Below are positions 23,755 to 31,902 of a stretch of DNA of 37,303 nt, in pieces. The notes under the pieces are model-generated. The model did not search any database and was not told where the DNA came from. It was given only the letters and a program-made list of their open reading frames with translations. The first letter of the stretch is position 1, and every line of letters begins with the position of its first letter. The translations under genes were made by a program, and so were the position numbers. The DNA is from an uncultured Verrucomicrobia subdivision 3 bacterium (lineage in GTDB: Bacteria > Verrucomicrobiota > Verrucomicrobiia > Limisphaerales > UBA11358), in NCBI GenBank assembly GCA_903870815.1, contig CAIQEI010000114.1:1-37303 (forward strand), read 5' to 3'.

Positions 23755-23959
23755 GAGATTGACCTGATTCCTGCAATTCGATTAAAAAATCGATGACCTG
23801 CTGATGTTCCGCCAGCCTTTGCTCCGGCGTCAACTGGAGAAATGCTTCGATGAGCGACATGTCAAAACCATGTTCCATCGCTGCGCGCCACGCGGGGCCA
23901 GCGTTGGGCGGACAAACGTATTTGCCGTTCATCTGCGCCAATGTTTCCTCGTCAATCAT
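23741..23959 (-). CDS. Small partner of the nucleotidyltransferase, possible antitoxin
   Basis: A 72-aa acidic, mostly helical protein (SLIEAFLQLTPEQRLAEHQQVIDFLIELQES). A short N-terminal part has MNGKYVCPPNAGPAWRAAM. There is no DNA-binding motif that I recognise. The stretch LTPEQRLxxxxxxIxFxxEL is typical of small proteins encoded before nucleotidyltransferases in soil bacteria. It is translationally coupled to the transferase gene (14-bp overlap). Confidence 0.7.
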   Translation of the reverse strand: MIDEETLAQMNGKYVCPPNAGPAWRAAMEHGFDMSLIEAFLQLTPEQRLAEHQQVIDFLIELQESGQSHAAK

Positions 23960-24022
23960 GGAATCAAGTTAGGCCCGCCAGGGCGCCTTGGCAACCGGCA
24001 GCCGCCCAGGACACAATGGCAA

Positions 24023-25228
24023 TTACTTCCCGACGGCCGCAACGATCTTCTTTGCGGCGTCCGCCATCGAATCGCCGGTGATGATGGCCACGCCGGATTC
24101 GGCCAAAGTCTTTTTGCCGGCGGCGACGTTGTTGCCTTCGAGCCGGACGACGAGCGGGAGTTTCAAGCCGGTTTCCTTCACCGCCGCGACGATGCCGGTG
24201 GCGATGACGTTGCAATCCATGATGCCGCCGAAGATGTTAACGAGGATGCCTTTCACATGCGGGTCGCTCAGAATGATTTTGAACGCCGCCGTGACCTGAT
24301 CCTTGCTCGCGCCGCCGCCCACGTCCAAAAAGTTTGCCGGGCTGGCACCGAAATGCTGGATGATGTCCATCGTCGCCATCGCCAGGCCCGCGCCGTTGAC
24401 CAGGCATGCGATCGAGCCGTCGAGCTTGATGTAATTCAGGTTGAACTTGCTCGCCTCAATCTCCAGGGGCGCCTCCTCGTTCAGGTCGCGCATCTCCTGG
24501 ATGTTCTTGTGGCGATAGAGCGCGTTGTCGTCGAGGGAAATTTTCGCATCGAGCGCCATGACCGTTTCCTTGCCATCGGCCAGCTCGACCACGGCGAGCG
24601 GATTGAGCTCCACCATCGAGGCGTCGCATTCCCACCAGGTGTTATAGACGCCGGTGATGAGCTTCACGCCGGCATTGAACAAATCGCCCTTTAGGCCGAG
24701 GGCGGCGGAGATCTTGCGCGCCTGATAGGGCATGATGCCGACGGCCGGATCAATGGTCTCCTTGAAAATCTTTTCGGGATGCTTTTCGGCGACCTCCTCG
24801 ATATCCATACCGCCCTCGGTGCTGGCCATGATGAGCGGGCGGGAGGTCTCGCGGTTGAGGAGCACGGCCAGGTAAAATTCCTTTTTAATCTTCGCGCCGG
24901 CAGCAAGGAGCAACGTCTGCACCCTCCGACCATCCGCGCCGGTCTGCTTGGTGACGAGTGTCTGGCCGAGCATTTTTTCGGCGTAGCCCACCGCCTCGTC
25001 CACGGAGCCGGCGACTTTCACGCCGCCCTGGAAACCGCTCTTGAACGTGCCCTTGCCGCGACCGCCGGCGTGGATCTGGGATTTGACCACGACCTTAGCG
25101 CTGCCACTGGCGGTGATTTTTTCCGCCGCCGGGCGCACCTCGGCGAGGGACTTGGCGGGAAGCTCATACGGAACATTGACACCGTACTGCGCGAGCAACT
25201 GCTTGGCCTGATATTCGTGGATGTTCAT
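24023..25228 (-). CDS. sucC: Succinyl-CoA synthetase beta subunit (ADP-forming type)
   Basis: A 401-aa protein. The start is set at 25228 ([20 protein letters not shown]), the canonical N-terminus; a longer frame from 25300 adds non-homologous residues. The ATP-grasp domain has [20 protein letters not shown] and the nucleotide loop region. The C-terminal ligase/CoA domain has [19 protein letters not shown] and [23 protein letters not shown]. It makes succinate, ATP and CoA from succinyl-CoA in the TCA cycle together with SucD. No sucD lies next to it in the window, although sucCD are usually adjacent. The nucleotidyltransferase pair follows on the same strand. Confidence 0.95.
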   Translation of the reverse strand: MNIHEYQAKQLLAQYGVNVPYELPAKSLAEVRPAAEKITASGSAKVVVKSQIHAGGRGKGTFKSGFQGGVKVAGSVDEAVGYAEKMLGQTLVTKQTGADGRRVQTLLLAAGAKIKKEFYLAVLLNRETSRPLIMASTEGGMDIEEVAEKHPEKIFKETIDPAVGIMPYQARKISAALGLKGDLFNAGVKLITGVYNTWWECDASMVELNPLAVVELADGKETVMALDAKISLDDNALYRHKNIQEMRDLNEEAPLEIEASKFNLNYIKLDGSIACLVNGAGLAMATMDIIQHFGASPANFLDVGGGASKDQVTAAFKIILSDPHVKGILVNIFGGIMDCNVIATGIVAAVKETGLKLPLVVRLEGNNVAAGKKTLAESGVAIITGDSMADAAKKIVAAVGK

Positions 25229-25417
25229 GGCAAAAAATCGTTGCCGCATTAAAAACCATTGCCGCCGGAAATCAACTGCCAACTGCGCCCGCCAGCGCAA
25301 CCGCCCCCGCCAAAACTCCAGCGGGCGGAAACAATTCGAGCCGCTGCGCGGGGCCGGCGGGGCCGGCGGGAAAATTCCCCTTTAGCTTTGGGCGGCTGCG
25401 CCTTAACTTGCGCGGCC

Positions 25418-26437
25418 ATGAAATTCCGTTGCTGCCTCGGGTTGCTGCTCGCCGTCGCGTGGTCCGCGTCCGCGGGGCGGGCGGTATTCGTCAACAGCCG
25501 CAGCTACCAGCCGGTTACGGACTGGGCGGACGCGAACGGCTTCCGCACGGCGGCGCGGCGCGGCGACGTCATTGTTCTGACCAACCGCACGGCGCGGCTG
25601 GTGCTGGAAAAGGATTCACACACGGCAGGGATCAACGGCGTTAACGTGGCTCTATCGTTCCCGGTGGCGGTCGACAAGGGGCAGTTCTCCGTGGCGCAGA
25701 TGGATTTGGCCCGGACGATCGGGCCGCTGCTGTTCCCGCCCCCGCCGACGGGCAAACCGATATCCACCATCGTCCTCGATCCCGGCCATGGCGGCCGGGA
25801 CAGCGGCTTTCGCGTTGGCTGGCATTACGAAAAGACGTACACCCTGGCGCTGGCGGACGAATTGCGCGACCAGCTCCAGGCGGCCGGTTACAAGGTCATC
25901 CTCACGCGCACGAAGGACAAATATGTGGAGCTGCCGGTGAGGCCGGACCTCGCCAACCGCGCGAACGCGGATCTGTTTGTGAGCCTACATTTCAACGCGA
26001 CGACGTTCGGCAAGGCGGAGGTGAACGGGCCGGAAACATATTGCATCACGCCGGTGGGCGCGGCGTCCTCCAACGCGCAGGGCGAGGGCGCGAATTACGG
26101 CGGGACGACGGCCAACCTTTCCGAGAAAAAAAGCCTGCTGCTGGCGTACCAGGTGCAGCGATCCCTGGTGAAGAACCTCGGCGCGGAGGATCGCGGCGTG
26201 CGGCGGGCGCGGTTTGCGGTGTTGCGCGACGCGGAGATGCCGGCGATCCTCATCGAAAGCGGCTACATGACGCACCCGGCGGAGGGAAAAAAGATTTACG
26301 AAGCGGGCTACCGGAAGCAGATTGCGGCGGCGATTGTGAAGGGGATTGTGAATTATCAAAAGCTGACCGTGCCGCCGGCGGTGACGACGAACAAAGTCAC
26401 CGGCGCGCGGCGGGCGAAGCCGGTACGAAACGACTAG
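25418..26437 (+). CDS. N-acetylmuramoyl-L-alanine amidase (Amidase_3)
   Basis: A 339-aa zinc amidase of the AmiC/LytC type that cleaves the amide bond between muramic acid and the peptide in peptidoglycan. The start is at 25418 because it gives a signal peptide (MKFRCCLGLLLAVAWSASA); the longer frame from 25259 does not. Residues about 22-108 form a beta-rich N-terminal domain. The catalytic domain has IVLDPGHGGRDSGF (H124), E138 in WHYEKTYTLALA, VSLHFNA (H191) and ILIESGYMTHP (E280), all ligands or catalytic residues in place. It acts in the periplasm. It is divergent from sucC and 12 bp ahead of the cobalamin adenosyltransferase gene. Confidence 0.93.
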   Translation: MKFRCCLGLLLAVAWSASAGRAVFVNSRSYQPVTDWADANGFRTAARRGDVIVLTNRTARLVLEKDSHTAGINGVNVALSFPVAVDKGQFSVAQMDLARTIGPLLFPPPPTGKPISTIVLDPGHGGRDSGFRVGWHYEKTYTLALADELRDQLQAAGYKVILTRTKDKYVELPVRPDLANRANADLFVSLHFNATTFGKAEVNGPETYCITPVGAASSNAQGEGANYGGTTANLSEKKSLLLAYQVQRSLVKNLGAEDRGVRRARFAVLRDAEMPAILIESGYMTHPAEGKKIYEAGYRKQIAAAIVKGIVNYQKLTVPPAVTTNKVTGARRAKPVRND

Positions 26438-26449
26438 ATTATATTTCCA

Positions 26450-26986
26450 ATGAGCATTGCAACCAAGACCGGTGACAACGGCACGACGGCCCTGATGTAT
26501 GGCCGGCGCGTGCCCAAGCATCATGCGCGCGTGGAAGCCTACGGCACGGTGGATGAATTGAATACCGCGCTCGGCCTCGCCCGCGCGACGGCAGAACACG
26601 ATTTTGTGCGCAGCAACCTGCTGGCCGTCCAGAAGGATTTGATTGTACTGATGGGCGAGCTGTGCGTGCAGCCGGTGGATCTCCACCGCTACACCGGCGA
26701 CGGCTATTTACCGGTGACACCGGACATGACGGCCAAGCTCGACGTGCTGGTGAAGGAAATCGAGGCGCAAAACATCAGCTTCAAAGGCTGGGCGACGCCG
26801 GGGGCCACGGCGCATTCCGCCGCGCTGGACGTAGCGCGCACGGTCTGCCGGCGCGCGGAACGGCGCGTGTGCGAGCTGAAATTCACCGACGAACTGCGAA
26901 ACCAGGAGATTGTCCTGTATCTCAACCGGCTGTCGGACCTGCTCTGGCTGTTTGCCCGCTGGGTGGAGTCGCAGCGCGAGAAGTGA
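26450..26986 (+). CDS. ATP:cob(I)alamin adenosyltransferase, PduO type
   Basis: A 178-aa enzyme of normal length that transfers the 5'-deoxyadenosyl group from ATP to cob(I)alamin, making coenzyme B12. The motifs are the N-terminal ATP site TKTGDNGTTALMYG (5-18), VEAYGTVDELNTALGLARA and the helix VARTVCRRAERRVCEL, which carries the conserved Arg/Glu residues. LSDLLWLFARW closes the fold. It follows the amidase by 12 bp, so the two may share a transcript without an obvious functional link. Confidence 0.94.
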   Translation: MSIATKTGDNGTTALMYGRRVPKHHARVEAYGTVDELNTALGLARATAEHDFVRSNLLAVQKDLIVLMGELCVQPVDLHRYTGDGYLPVTPDMTAKLDVLVKEIEAQNISFKGWATPGATAHSAALDVARTVCRRAERRVCELKFTDELRNQEIVLYLNRLSDLLWLFARWVESQREK

Positions 26987-27004
26987 CCCGCGCAACTCCG
27001 CACT

Positions 27005-27032
27005 TTGCAAACGCCGGTCATCTGACTATACT
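27005..27032 (+). promoter_or_regulatory. Probable housekeeping-sigma promoter of lysC
   Basis: TTGCAA (27005-27010), 16 bases, TATACT (27027-27032). Both hexamers are close to the sigma-70 consensus (4 of 6 and 5 of 6) and the spacing is acceptable. The implied untranslated leader before the lysC ATG at 27086 is about 45 nt. No leader peptide or terminator is visible in it. Confidence 0.55.
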
Positions 27033-27085
27033 CCCGCTCCCATTGGACTTCGGCCGCGACGGATTCGCACGATTCCAGAATTTTT

Positions 27086-28318
27086 ATGGCCTTGATTGTT
27101 CAGAAATATGGCGGCACCTCGGTCGGCAACACCGACCGCATCAAGAACGTGGCCCGGCGCGTGGCGGAAAGCCGTGCGCGCGGCGACTCGGTGGTGGTGG
27201 TGGTCTCGGCGATGAGCGGGGTGACCGACGGCCTGATCAAGCTGGCCAAGGACATCGCGCCGCTGCCCAGCGAACGCGAAATGGACATGCTCCTCGCCAC
27301 CGGCGAACAGCAGACCATCGCGCTCACGGCCATTGCGCTGCACACGATCGGCGTCCCGGCGGTGTCCATGACCGGCGCGCAGGCGGGAATCGTCACCGAC
27401 GGCGTCCACACGAAGGCGAAGATTCACAATATCACGCCGCAGCAGGTTCATGAAAAGCTCAAGGCGGGCAACGTCGTCATCGTCGCCGGTTTTCAGGGCG
27501 AGACGGCGACGGGCCAGATCACGACGCTCGGCCGCGGCGGTTCGGATCTGACCGCGATTGCCCTGGCGGCCGCGCTCAAGGCCGACCTCTGCCAGATTTA
27601 CACGGATGTGGACGGCGTATACACCACCGACCCGCGCATCGTGCCGACGGCGAAGAAGCTGGCGGAGATTTCCTACGACGAAATGCTCGAACTCGCCAGC
27701 CTCGGCGCCAAGGTGATGCAGAGCCGCTCGGTGGAATTCGCGAAGAAATTTGGAGTCGTGTTCGAGGTCCGCTCCAGCCTCAATGACAACCCCGGAACCA
27801 TTGTGAAAGAAGAAACTAAAAGCATGGAAGGCGTCGTCGTGCGCGGCGTCGCGCTCGACAAAAACCAGGCCAAGGTCACGCTCGTGGGCGTGCCGGACAA
27901 ACCCGGCGTGGCCGCGAAGATTTTCAAGGCGCTCGGCGACGCGACCGTGAACGTGGACATGATCATCCAGAACATCAGCCACGGGTCTTTGCAGACGGCC
28001 AACAGCACGCCCACCACCGACATTTCCTTCACCGCCGACAAACCGGATCTGCTCAAGGCGCAGAAGGTCATTGAGGGATTGAAAAAAGAAGTCGGCTACC
28101 GCGAGGTCATCACCGCGGAGAAAATCGGCAAACTGTCCATCGTCGGCGTGGGCATGAAGTCGCACACCGGCGTGGCGGGAAAACTTTTTGAGACGCTCGC
28201 GAACGAAGGAGTGAACATTGACATGATTTCCACGAGCGAGATCAAGATTTCGGTGGTCATCGACCTCGCGAAAGGCGAGCAGGCGGTGAAAGCCGTCCAC
28301 GCGGCGTTCATCGGCTGA
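27086..28318 (+). CDS. lysC: Aspartate kinase
   Basis: A 410-aa protein that phosphorylates L-aspartate, the first step towards Lys, Met and Thr. The kinase domain (1-250) has the start VQKYGGTSVG (5-14), VVVSAMSGVTDGLI, the substrate site region TTLGRGGSDLTAIALAAAL and VYTTDPRIV. Two ACT domains follow (about 260-340 and 345-410: VTLVGVPDKPGVAAKIF and LSIVGVGMKSHTGVAGKLF), so feedback control by lysine and/or threonine is expected. The length is that of the monofunctional class whose small subunit can arise from an internal start. It is transcribed from the promoter at 27005-27032. Confidence 0.96.
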   Translation: MALIVQKYGGTSVGNTDRIKNVARRVAESRARGDSVVVVVSAMSGVTDGLIKLAKDIAPLPSEREMDMLLATGEQQTIALTAIALHTIGVPAVSMTGAQAGIVTDGVHTKAKIHNITPQQVHEKLKAGNVVIVAGFQGETATGQITTLGRGGSDLTAIALAAALKADLCQIYTDVDGVYTTDPRIVPTAKKLAEISYDEMLELASLGAKVMQSRSVEFAKKFGVVFEVRSSLNDNPGTIVKEETKSMEGVVVRGVALDKNQAKVTLVGVPDKPGVAAKIFKALGDATVNVDMIIQNISHGSLQTANSTPTTDISFTADKPDLLKAQKVIEGLKKEVGYREVITAEKIGKLSIVGVGMKSHTGVAGKLFETLANEGVNIDMISTSEIKISVVIDLAKGEQAVKAVHAAFIG

Positions 28319-28383
28319 AAGTTTCATTCCGGTAGGCCGAATTCAACCTTGACGACAAACGGCCTTGGCCTAACGTCAGCGCG

Positions 28384-29439
28384 GTGAACCTTGACGAAAA
28401 TCGTTTCACGTCCTCCGCCGAGCCGCCCAAGCCCATTCCCAACCGCCGCGGGAGTTCTGCGACGACTTGGTTTGCCCTTTATGGTTTTCTCTTCGTTTCA
28501 CTGGCGCTGACGGCTTATGTGATGGGGGTGCTGCTCGGTCCCCTGCGCTGGGTGCTGGTGGATCCGCCATCATTCCGCCGGTTTAATGAAGCTCTTGTCT
28601 GGTATAGCGGAGTTCCGTTGGTCCTGGGAATTTTCCTTATCAGTTGGGATTTGTTCCGCAATGTCATCCGCAGCCGGCAGACAAAGTCTGTTCGCAATCA
28701 ACCGCCGGTGAATCGTTTTCTGACCGTCGCGCTGACCGCCTATAATGATGAGCGTAGTATCGGCGGTGCGGTGCAGGATTTCCGCGCGCATCCGCTGGTG
28801 CAGCGAGTGATTGTCATCAGTAATAACAGCAGCGACCGCACGATGGCCATGGCGGAACAGGCCGGCGCCAGTGTGTTCAACGAAACACGACAGGGCTACG
28901 GTGCCTGCGTGCATCGCGCGCTGCGGGAGGCGCTGAAATATGAGGATACGGAGCTGACTCTGCTGTGCGAGGGCGATTTGACTTTTCGTGCGCTGGACAT
29001 CGAAAAGTTTCTCACCTACATCCCGCATGCCGACGTGGTGAACGGCAGCCGAATTGTTGAACAACTTCAGGAGCGGGATACCCAATTGTCGCTGTATATG
29101 CACTACGGGAATCTGTTCGCGGGAAAAGTGCTGGAGCTAAAACATCTCGGCATGGTTTCGCTGACCGACGTGGGTACGACATATAAACTATGCCGCAATT
29201 CCACGCTGCGGCAACTGCTGCCGCAACTCGATCCGCGCATCAATCTGGAATTCAACGCTTACTTTTTGGACACCGCCCTGAAGGCTGGTATCCGGATCCT
29301 GGAATGCCCGATCTGTTTTTTTCCGCGCGTGGGTACCAGCAAGGGCGGCAACGTGAACAACCGCATCGCCACGCGGCTGGGGTTGCGTATGCTCGTCGGA
29401 ATTTTCACCGACTGGAAAGGTTTTTATCATGACCCATGA
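28384..29439 (+). CDS. Membrane-anchored family 2 glycosyltransferase
   Basis: A 351-aa protein with a GTG start. Two N-terminal membrane segments (about 30-52 and 76-94) are followed by a GT2 domain: FLTVALTAYNDERSIGGAV (111-129), VIVISNNSSDRTMAMAEQAGASV and LLCEGDLTF, which stands where the DxD motif usually is (here E-G-D). The layout is like dolichol/undecaprenyl-phosphate sugar synthases, which use a nucleotide sugar to glycosylate a lipid or envelope acceptor at the inner membrane. It is first in an operon with a methyltransferase (11-bp overlap) and a GT-C type protein, which fits envelope glycan assembly. The donor sugar is unknown. Confidence 0.88.
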   Translation: MNLDENRFTSSAEPPKPIPNRRGSSATTWFALYGFLFVSLALTAYVMGVLLGPLRWVLVDPPSFRRFNEALVWYSGVPLVLGIFLISWDLFRNVIRSRQTKSVRNQPPVNRFLTVALTAYNDERSIGGAVQDFRAHPLVQRVIVISNNSSDRTMAMAEQAGASVFNETRQGYGACVHRALREALKYEDTELTLLCEGDLTFRALDIEKFLTYIPHADVVNGSRIVEQLQERDTQLSLYMHYGNLFAGKVLELKHLGMVSLTDVGTTYKLCRNSTLRQLLPQLDPRINLEFNAYFLDTALKAGIRILECPICFFPRVGTSKGGNVNNRIATRLGLRMLVGIFTDWKGFYHDP

Positions 29440-30064
29440 TGTTTATCACAACACGCGCTTCACGCCGGATCCGCGCCGCCGCGTGCTCTGGCAAACACTC
29501 GTGGCCGGCGTCTTTCAAAAACAAATTCCCCAGGACGGCGTGGTGCTGGAATTGGGCGCGGGCTATGGCGAATTCATCAATGCCGTCAGGGCCCGCCGCC
29601 GGCTGGCCGTGGATCAATGGCCGGGGATGCTCGCCCACCTTGAGGCCGGCGTGGACGGCTTGGTCACGCCCATCACGCAGCTTGATGGTGTGCCGGCTGA
29701 CTCGGTGGATTATGTTTTCAGCAGCAATTGTTTTGAACACGTTTCGCAGGCGGAGCTGGTGGAATGCCTCGCCCAGCTCCGGCACAAGATGAAGCCGGGA
29801 GCGACACTCACCATCGTGCAGCCGAATTTCAGATACTGCTCCCGCGAATATTTTGACGACTATACGCACGTCGCTATCTACACGGACAAGGGGCTTTGCG
29901 ACCTGCTGGCCGCCAACGGATTTAAGATTGTCCGCTGCGTGCCGCGCTTCCTGCCGTTTTCCATCAAGGGTTCGCTGCCGGTGCATCCGTGGCTGATCCG
30001 GCTTTACCTTCTGAGCCCATTCAAGCCGTTCGCCAAGCAAATGCTTATCAGCGCGATCCGATGA
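29429..30064 (+). CDS. Class I SAM-dependent methyltransferase
   Basis: A 211-aa Rossmann-fold methyltransferase: VVLELGAGYGEFINAV (37-52) binds SAM, an acidic residue ends the second strand (LAVDQWPG), and SVDYVFSSNCFEHVSQAELVECLAQL and PGATLTIVQPNFRY match the later motifs. Such enzymes in glycan clusters often methylate sugars or lipid-linked intermediates; the substrate here is inferred from context only. It overlaps the GT2 gene before it and the membrane protein gene after it (ATGA at 30061-30064), indicating one transcript with coupled translation. Confidence 0.87.
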   Translation: MTHDVYHNTRFTPDPRRRVLWQTLVAGVFQKQIPQDGVVLELGAGYGEFINAVRARRRLAVDQWPGMLAHLEAGVDGLVTPITQLDGVPADSVDYVFSSNCFEHVSQAELVECLAQLRHKMKPGATLTIVQPNFRYCSREYFDDYTHVAIYTDKGLCDLLAANGFKIVRCVPRFLPFSIKGSLPVHPWLIRLYLLSPFKPFAKQMLISAIR

Positions 30065-31884
30065 CCATGGTGGTTCCATCTGCTGTGTCCATCTCAACAA
30101 GCTGGTGGCGGCGCCACCGCAACCTGCTCACGGGCTTGTTGCTCATGCTGGCGGCATGGGGAATGTACCTGCCATCAGTGCGGTATGGTTTCGTTTATTA
30201 CGACGACGTCCGGATTTTGCGGGATCACCCGGAGCTGTACGGTCAGGCCACTTTGTCCGCTGATTTGCGCGCGATATTTGTGACAGGTTTTCCGCGCGAG
30301 GAACCGCTGTTATTGCGGGATGTTTCGTGGGCGTTGGACAGCCGTATTTTCGGATTTGGCAATGCCTTCGGCTATCACCTCGTCAACGTGCTGCTCCACG
30401 GGATGGTTGTCGCCCTGATGTTTGTTTTTTTGCTCGGCACCACGCGGCGTTATGGTTTTGCCCTGGCGGTCACCCTCAGCTGGCTGGTGCTCGCCATTCA
30501 CACGGAACCGGTGGCGTGGATCATGGGGCGGAAGGACATTTTGTCCGCACTGTTCATGCTGCTCGCGCTGTGCGCGCAGAAGCGGCGACTGGCCGTGGAA
30601 AATTTTCCCGCCCGGTGCGGCTGGTATTGTGTCACACTAGCCTGTTTCATCTGCGGGCTGCTTTCGAAGGTCAGCGTGCTGACTTTTCCGGCCGTCCTTT
30701 TGCTTCACGCTATTTTCCTGCCTTACTTGAACGGCGAACGGCCACCCAGTGGAGATTTTGTGGGGGGCCGCCGATTGGTGAAGGAGATTTTCCTGTCGCT
30801 GCCGGGGCTTGTGGTCAGCCTGCTGGTCTATGGCTGGTATCGCCGGATACTCACCCAGATGGGCGTTTTGAATAGTGGTCAAAACGTGCCTAGCCTGACG
30901 CATTTCTGGAACCTGCTCATGATTGACCCGCTCACGCTGGGGATTTATGCGCAACAAACATTCCTTCCGTGGCATCTGAAGGTTTTCTATCCGTGGCCGA
31001 AAATCCTGGTTGCTTATCCTCGCTGGCAGGTTGCCGCCGCGCTGGTCGCCGTGATGCTGGCGGGGGGAATTGGCGGGTGGTTGTTTCGGCGGCGAAAGGA
31101 TCTTTTTTTCTATCTCGCGGCGTTCTTGGTCGTCATGGTGCCGTATCTGAATCTGACGATTTCCGGCATCTTGGTGGCGGAACGCTATTTATATTTCTCC
31201 ACGTTTTGTCTTTTGGCTTTGGCGCTGTCCGCCGGGGTTGAATTATTGCGGCACCCGCAGCCGCTGTTGCGCGGCGGTCTGCTGGTGGTTGGTGCCGGGC
31301 TTTTAGTCTTGAATTTATTTCAGACCATTTCGTATCAGCCCGCCTGGCGAAACGGCGAAACTCTATGGCAATATCACTTGGCTTTGCCGCAGACCACCCC
31401 AGCTGCTTACGCGAACCTGGCCGCCTGCTATTATGCCCAGGCCACCGCTCAGCAAGGTACGCCGGAAATGGCCGTAACCATGCGCAAAATGTCCGTTGTG
31501 GTGGACGCCGGATTAACCCAGTTCTGGCCCGACCCAGCCCAGCCCCCGCCGCCGGGAACCTACTTCCTGTTTTTTCTCAAATCTATCGTGCAGGAGATCC
31601 GGGGCGAACCGGCGGCGGCGCTGGCAAGTTTACTGACCGCTGATTCGCTGCACCCAAAATTTGATTCAATCAATCTTAATCTTGCGCTGTTGTATCACCA
31701 ACTGGCAGGCATCACCGCCGATCCGAGCCAAAGAGCATCCTATGCCCTCGCCGCCCGGGACCGATACGCGGAATACATCAAGCTCGTTTACCAGGGCCGC
31801 GCCACGCCGCTGGCGATCCAAAAAAAAATGGCGGAGTTTGAAGCCGAATGTTCTGCTCCCAACCAGCCGGCGGGAGGAAAATAG
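30061..31884 (+). CDS. Polytopic GT-C-like membrane protein with TPR-like tail
   Basis: 607 aa from 30061. This start is preferred because it forms an ATGA overlap with the previous stop; the open frame extends upstream to 29989 inside the methyltransferase gene. About ten membrane segments follow. The first loop carries YGFVYYDDVRILRDHPEL with an acidic pair, and later DVSWALDSRIFGFGNAFGYHLVNVLLHG, like TMTC/O-mannosyltransferase-type bacterial proteins. The C-terminal ~170 residues are soluble, with TPR-like helices (AYANLAACYYAQATAQQG, FDSINLNLALLYHQLAG). It probably transfers sugar from a lipid carrier outside the inner membrane. The substrate is unknown. Confidence 0.82.
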   Translation: MTMVVPSAVSISTSWWRRHRNLLTGLLLMLAAWGMYLPSVRYGFVYYDDVRILRDHPELYGQATLSADLRAIFVTGFPREEPLLLRDVSWALDSRIFGFGNAFGYHLVNVLLHGMVVALMFVFLLGTTRRYGFALAVTLSWLVLAIHTEPVAWIMGRKDILSALFMLLALCAQKRRLAVENFPARCGWYCVTLACFICGLLSKVSVLTFPAVLLLHAIFLPYLNGERPPSGDFVGGRRLVKEIFLSLPGLVVSLLVYGWYRRILTQMGVLNSGQNVPSLTHFWNLLMIDPLTLGIYAQQTFLPWHLKVFYPWPKILVAYPRWQVAAALVAVMLAGGIGGWLFRRRKDLFFYLAAFLVVMVPYLNLTISGILVAERYLYFSTFCLLALALSAGVELLRHPQPLLRGGLLVVGAGLLVLNLFQTISYQPAWRNGETLWQYHLALPQTTPAAYANLAACYYAQATAQQGTPEMAVTMRKMSVVVDAGLTQFWPDPAQPPPPGTYFLFFLKSIVQEIRGEPAAALASLLTADSLHPKFDSINLNLALLYHQLAGITADPSQRASYALAARDRYAEYIKLVYQGRATPLAIQKKMAEFEAECSAPNQPAGGK

Positions 31885-31902
31885 GCGGGTTAAAACCTAT
31901 CG

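Noticed and set aside
25259-25417. 53-codon N-terminal extension of the amidase
   Set aside because: It would bury a normal signal peptide that begins at 25418.
29989-30060. 24-codon N-terminal extension of the GT-C/TPR protein
   Set aside because: It lies fully inside the methyltransferase gene. The ATGA overlap at 30061 gives a better start.
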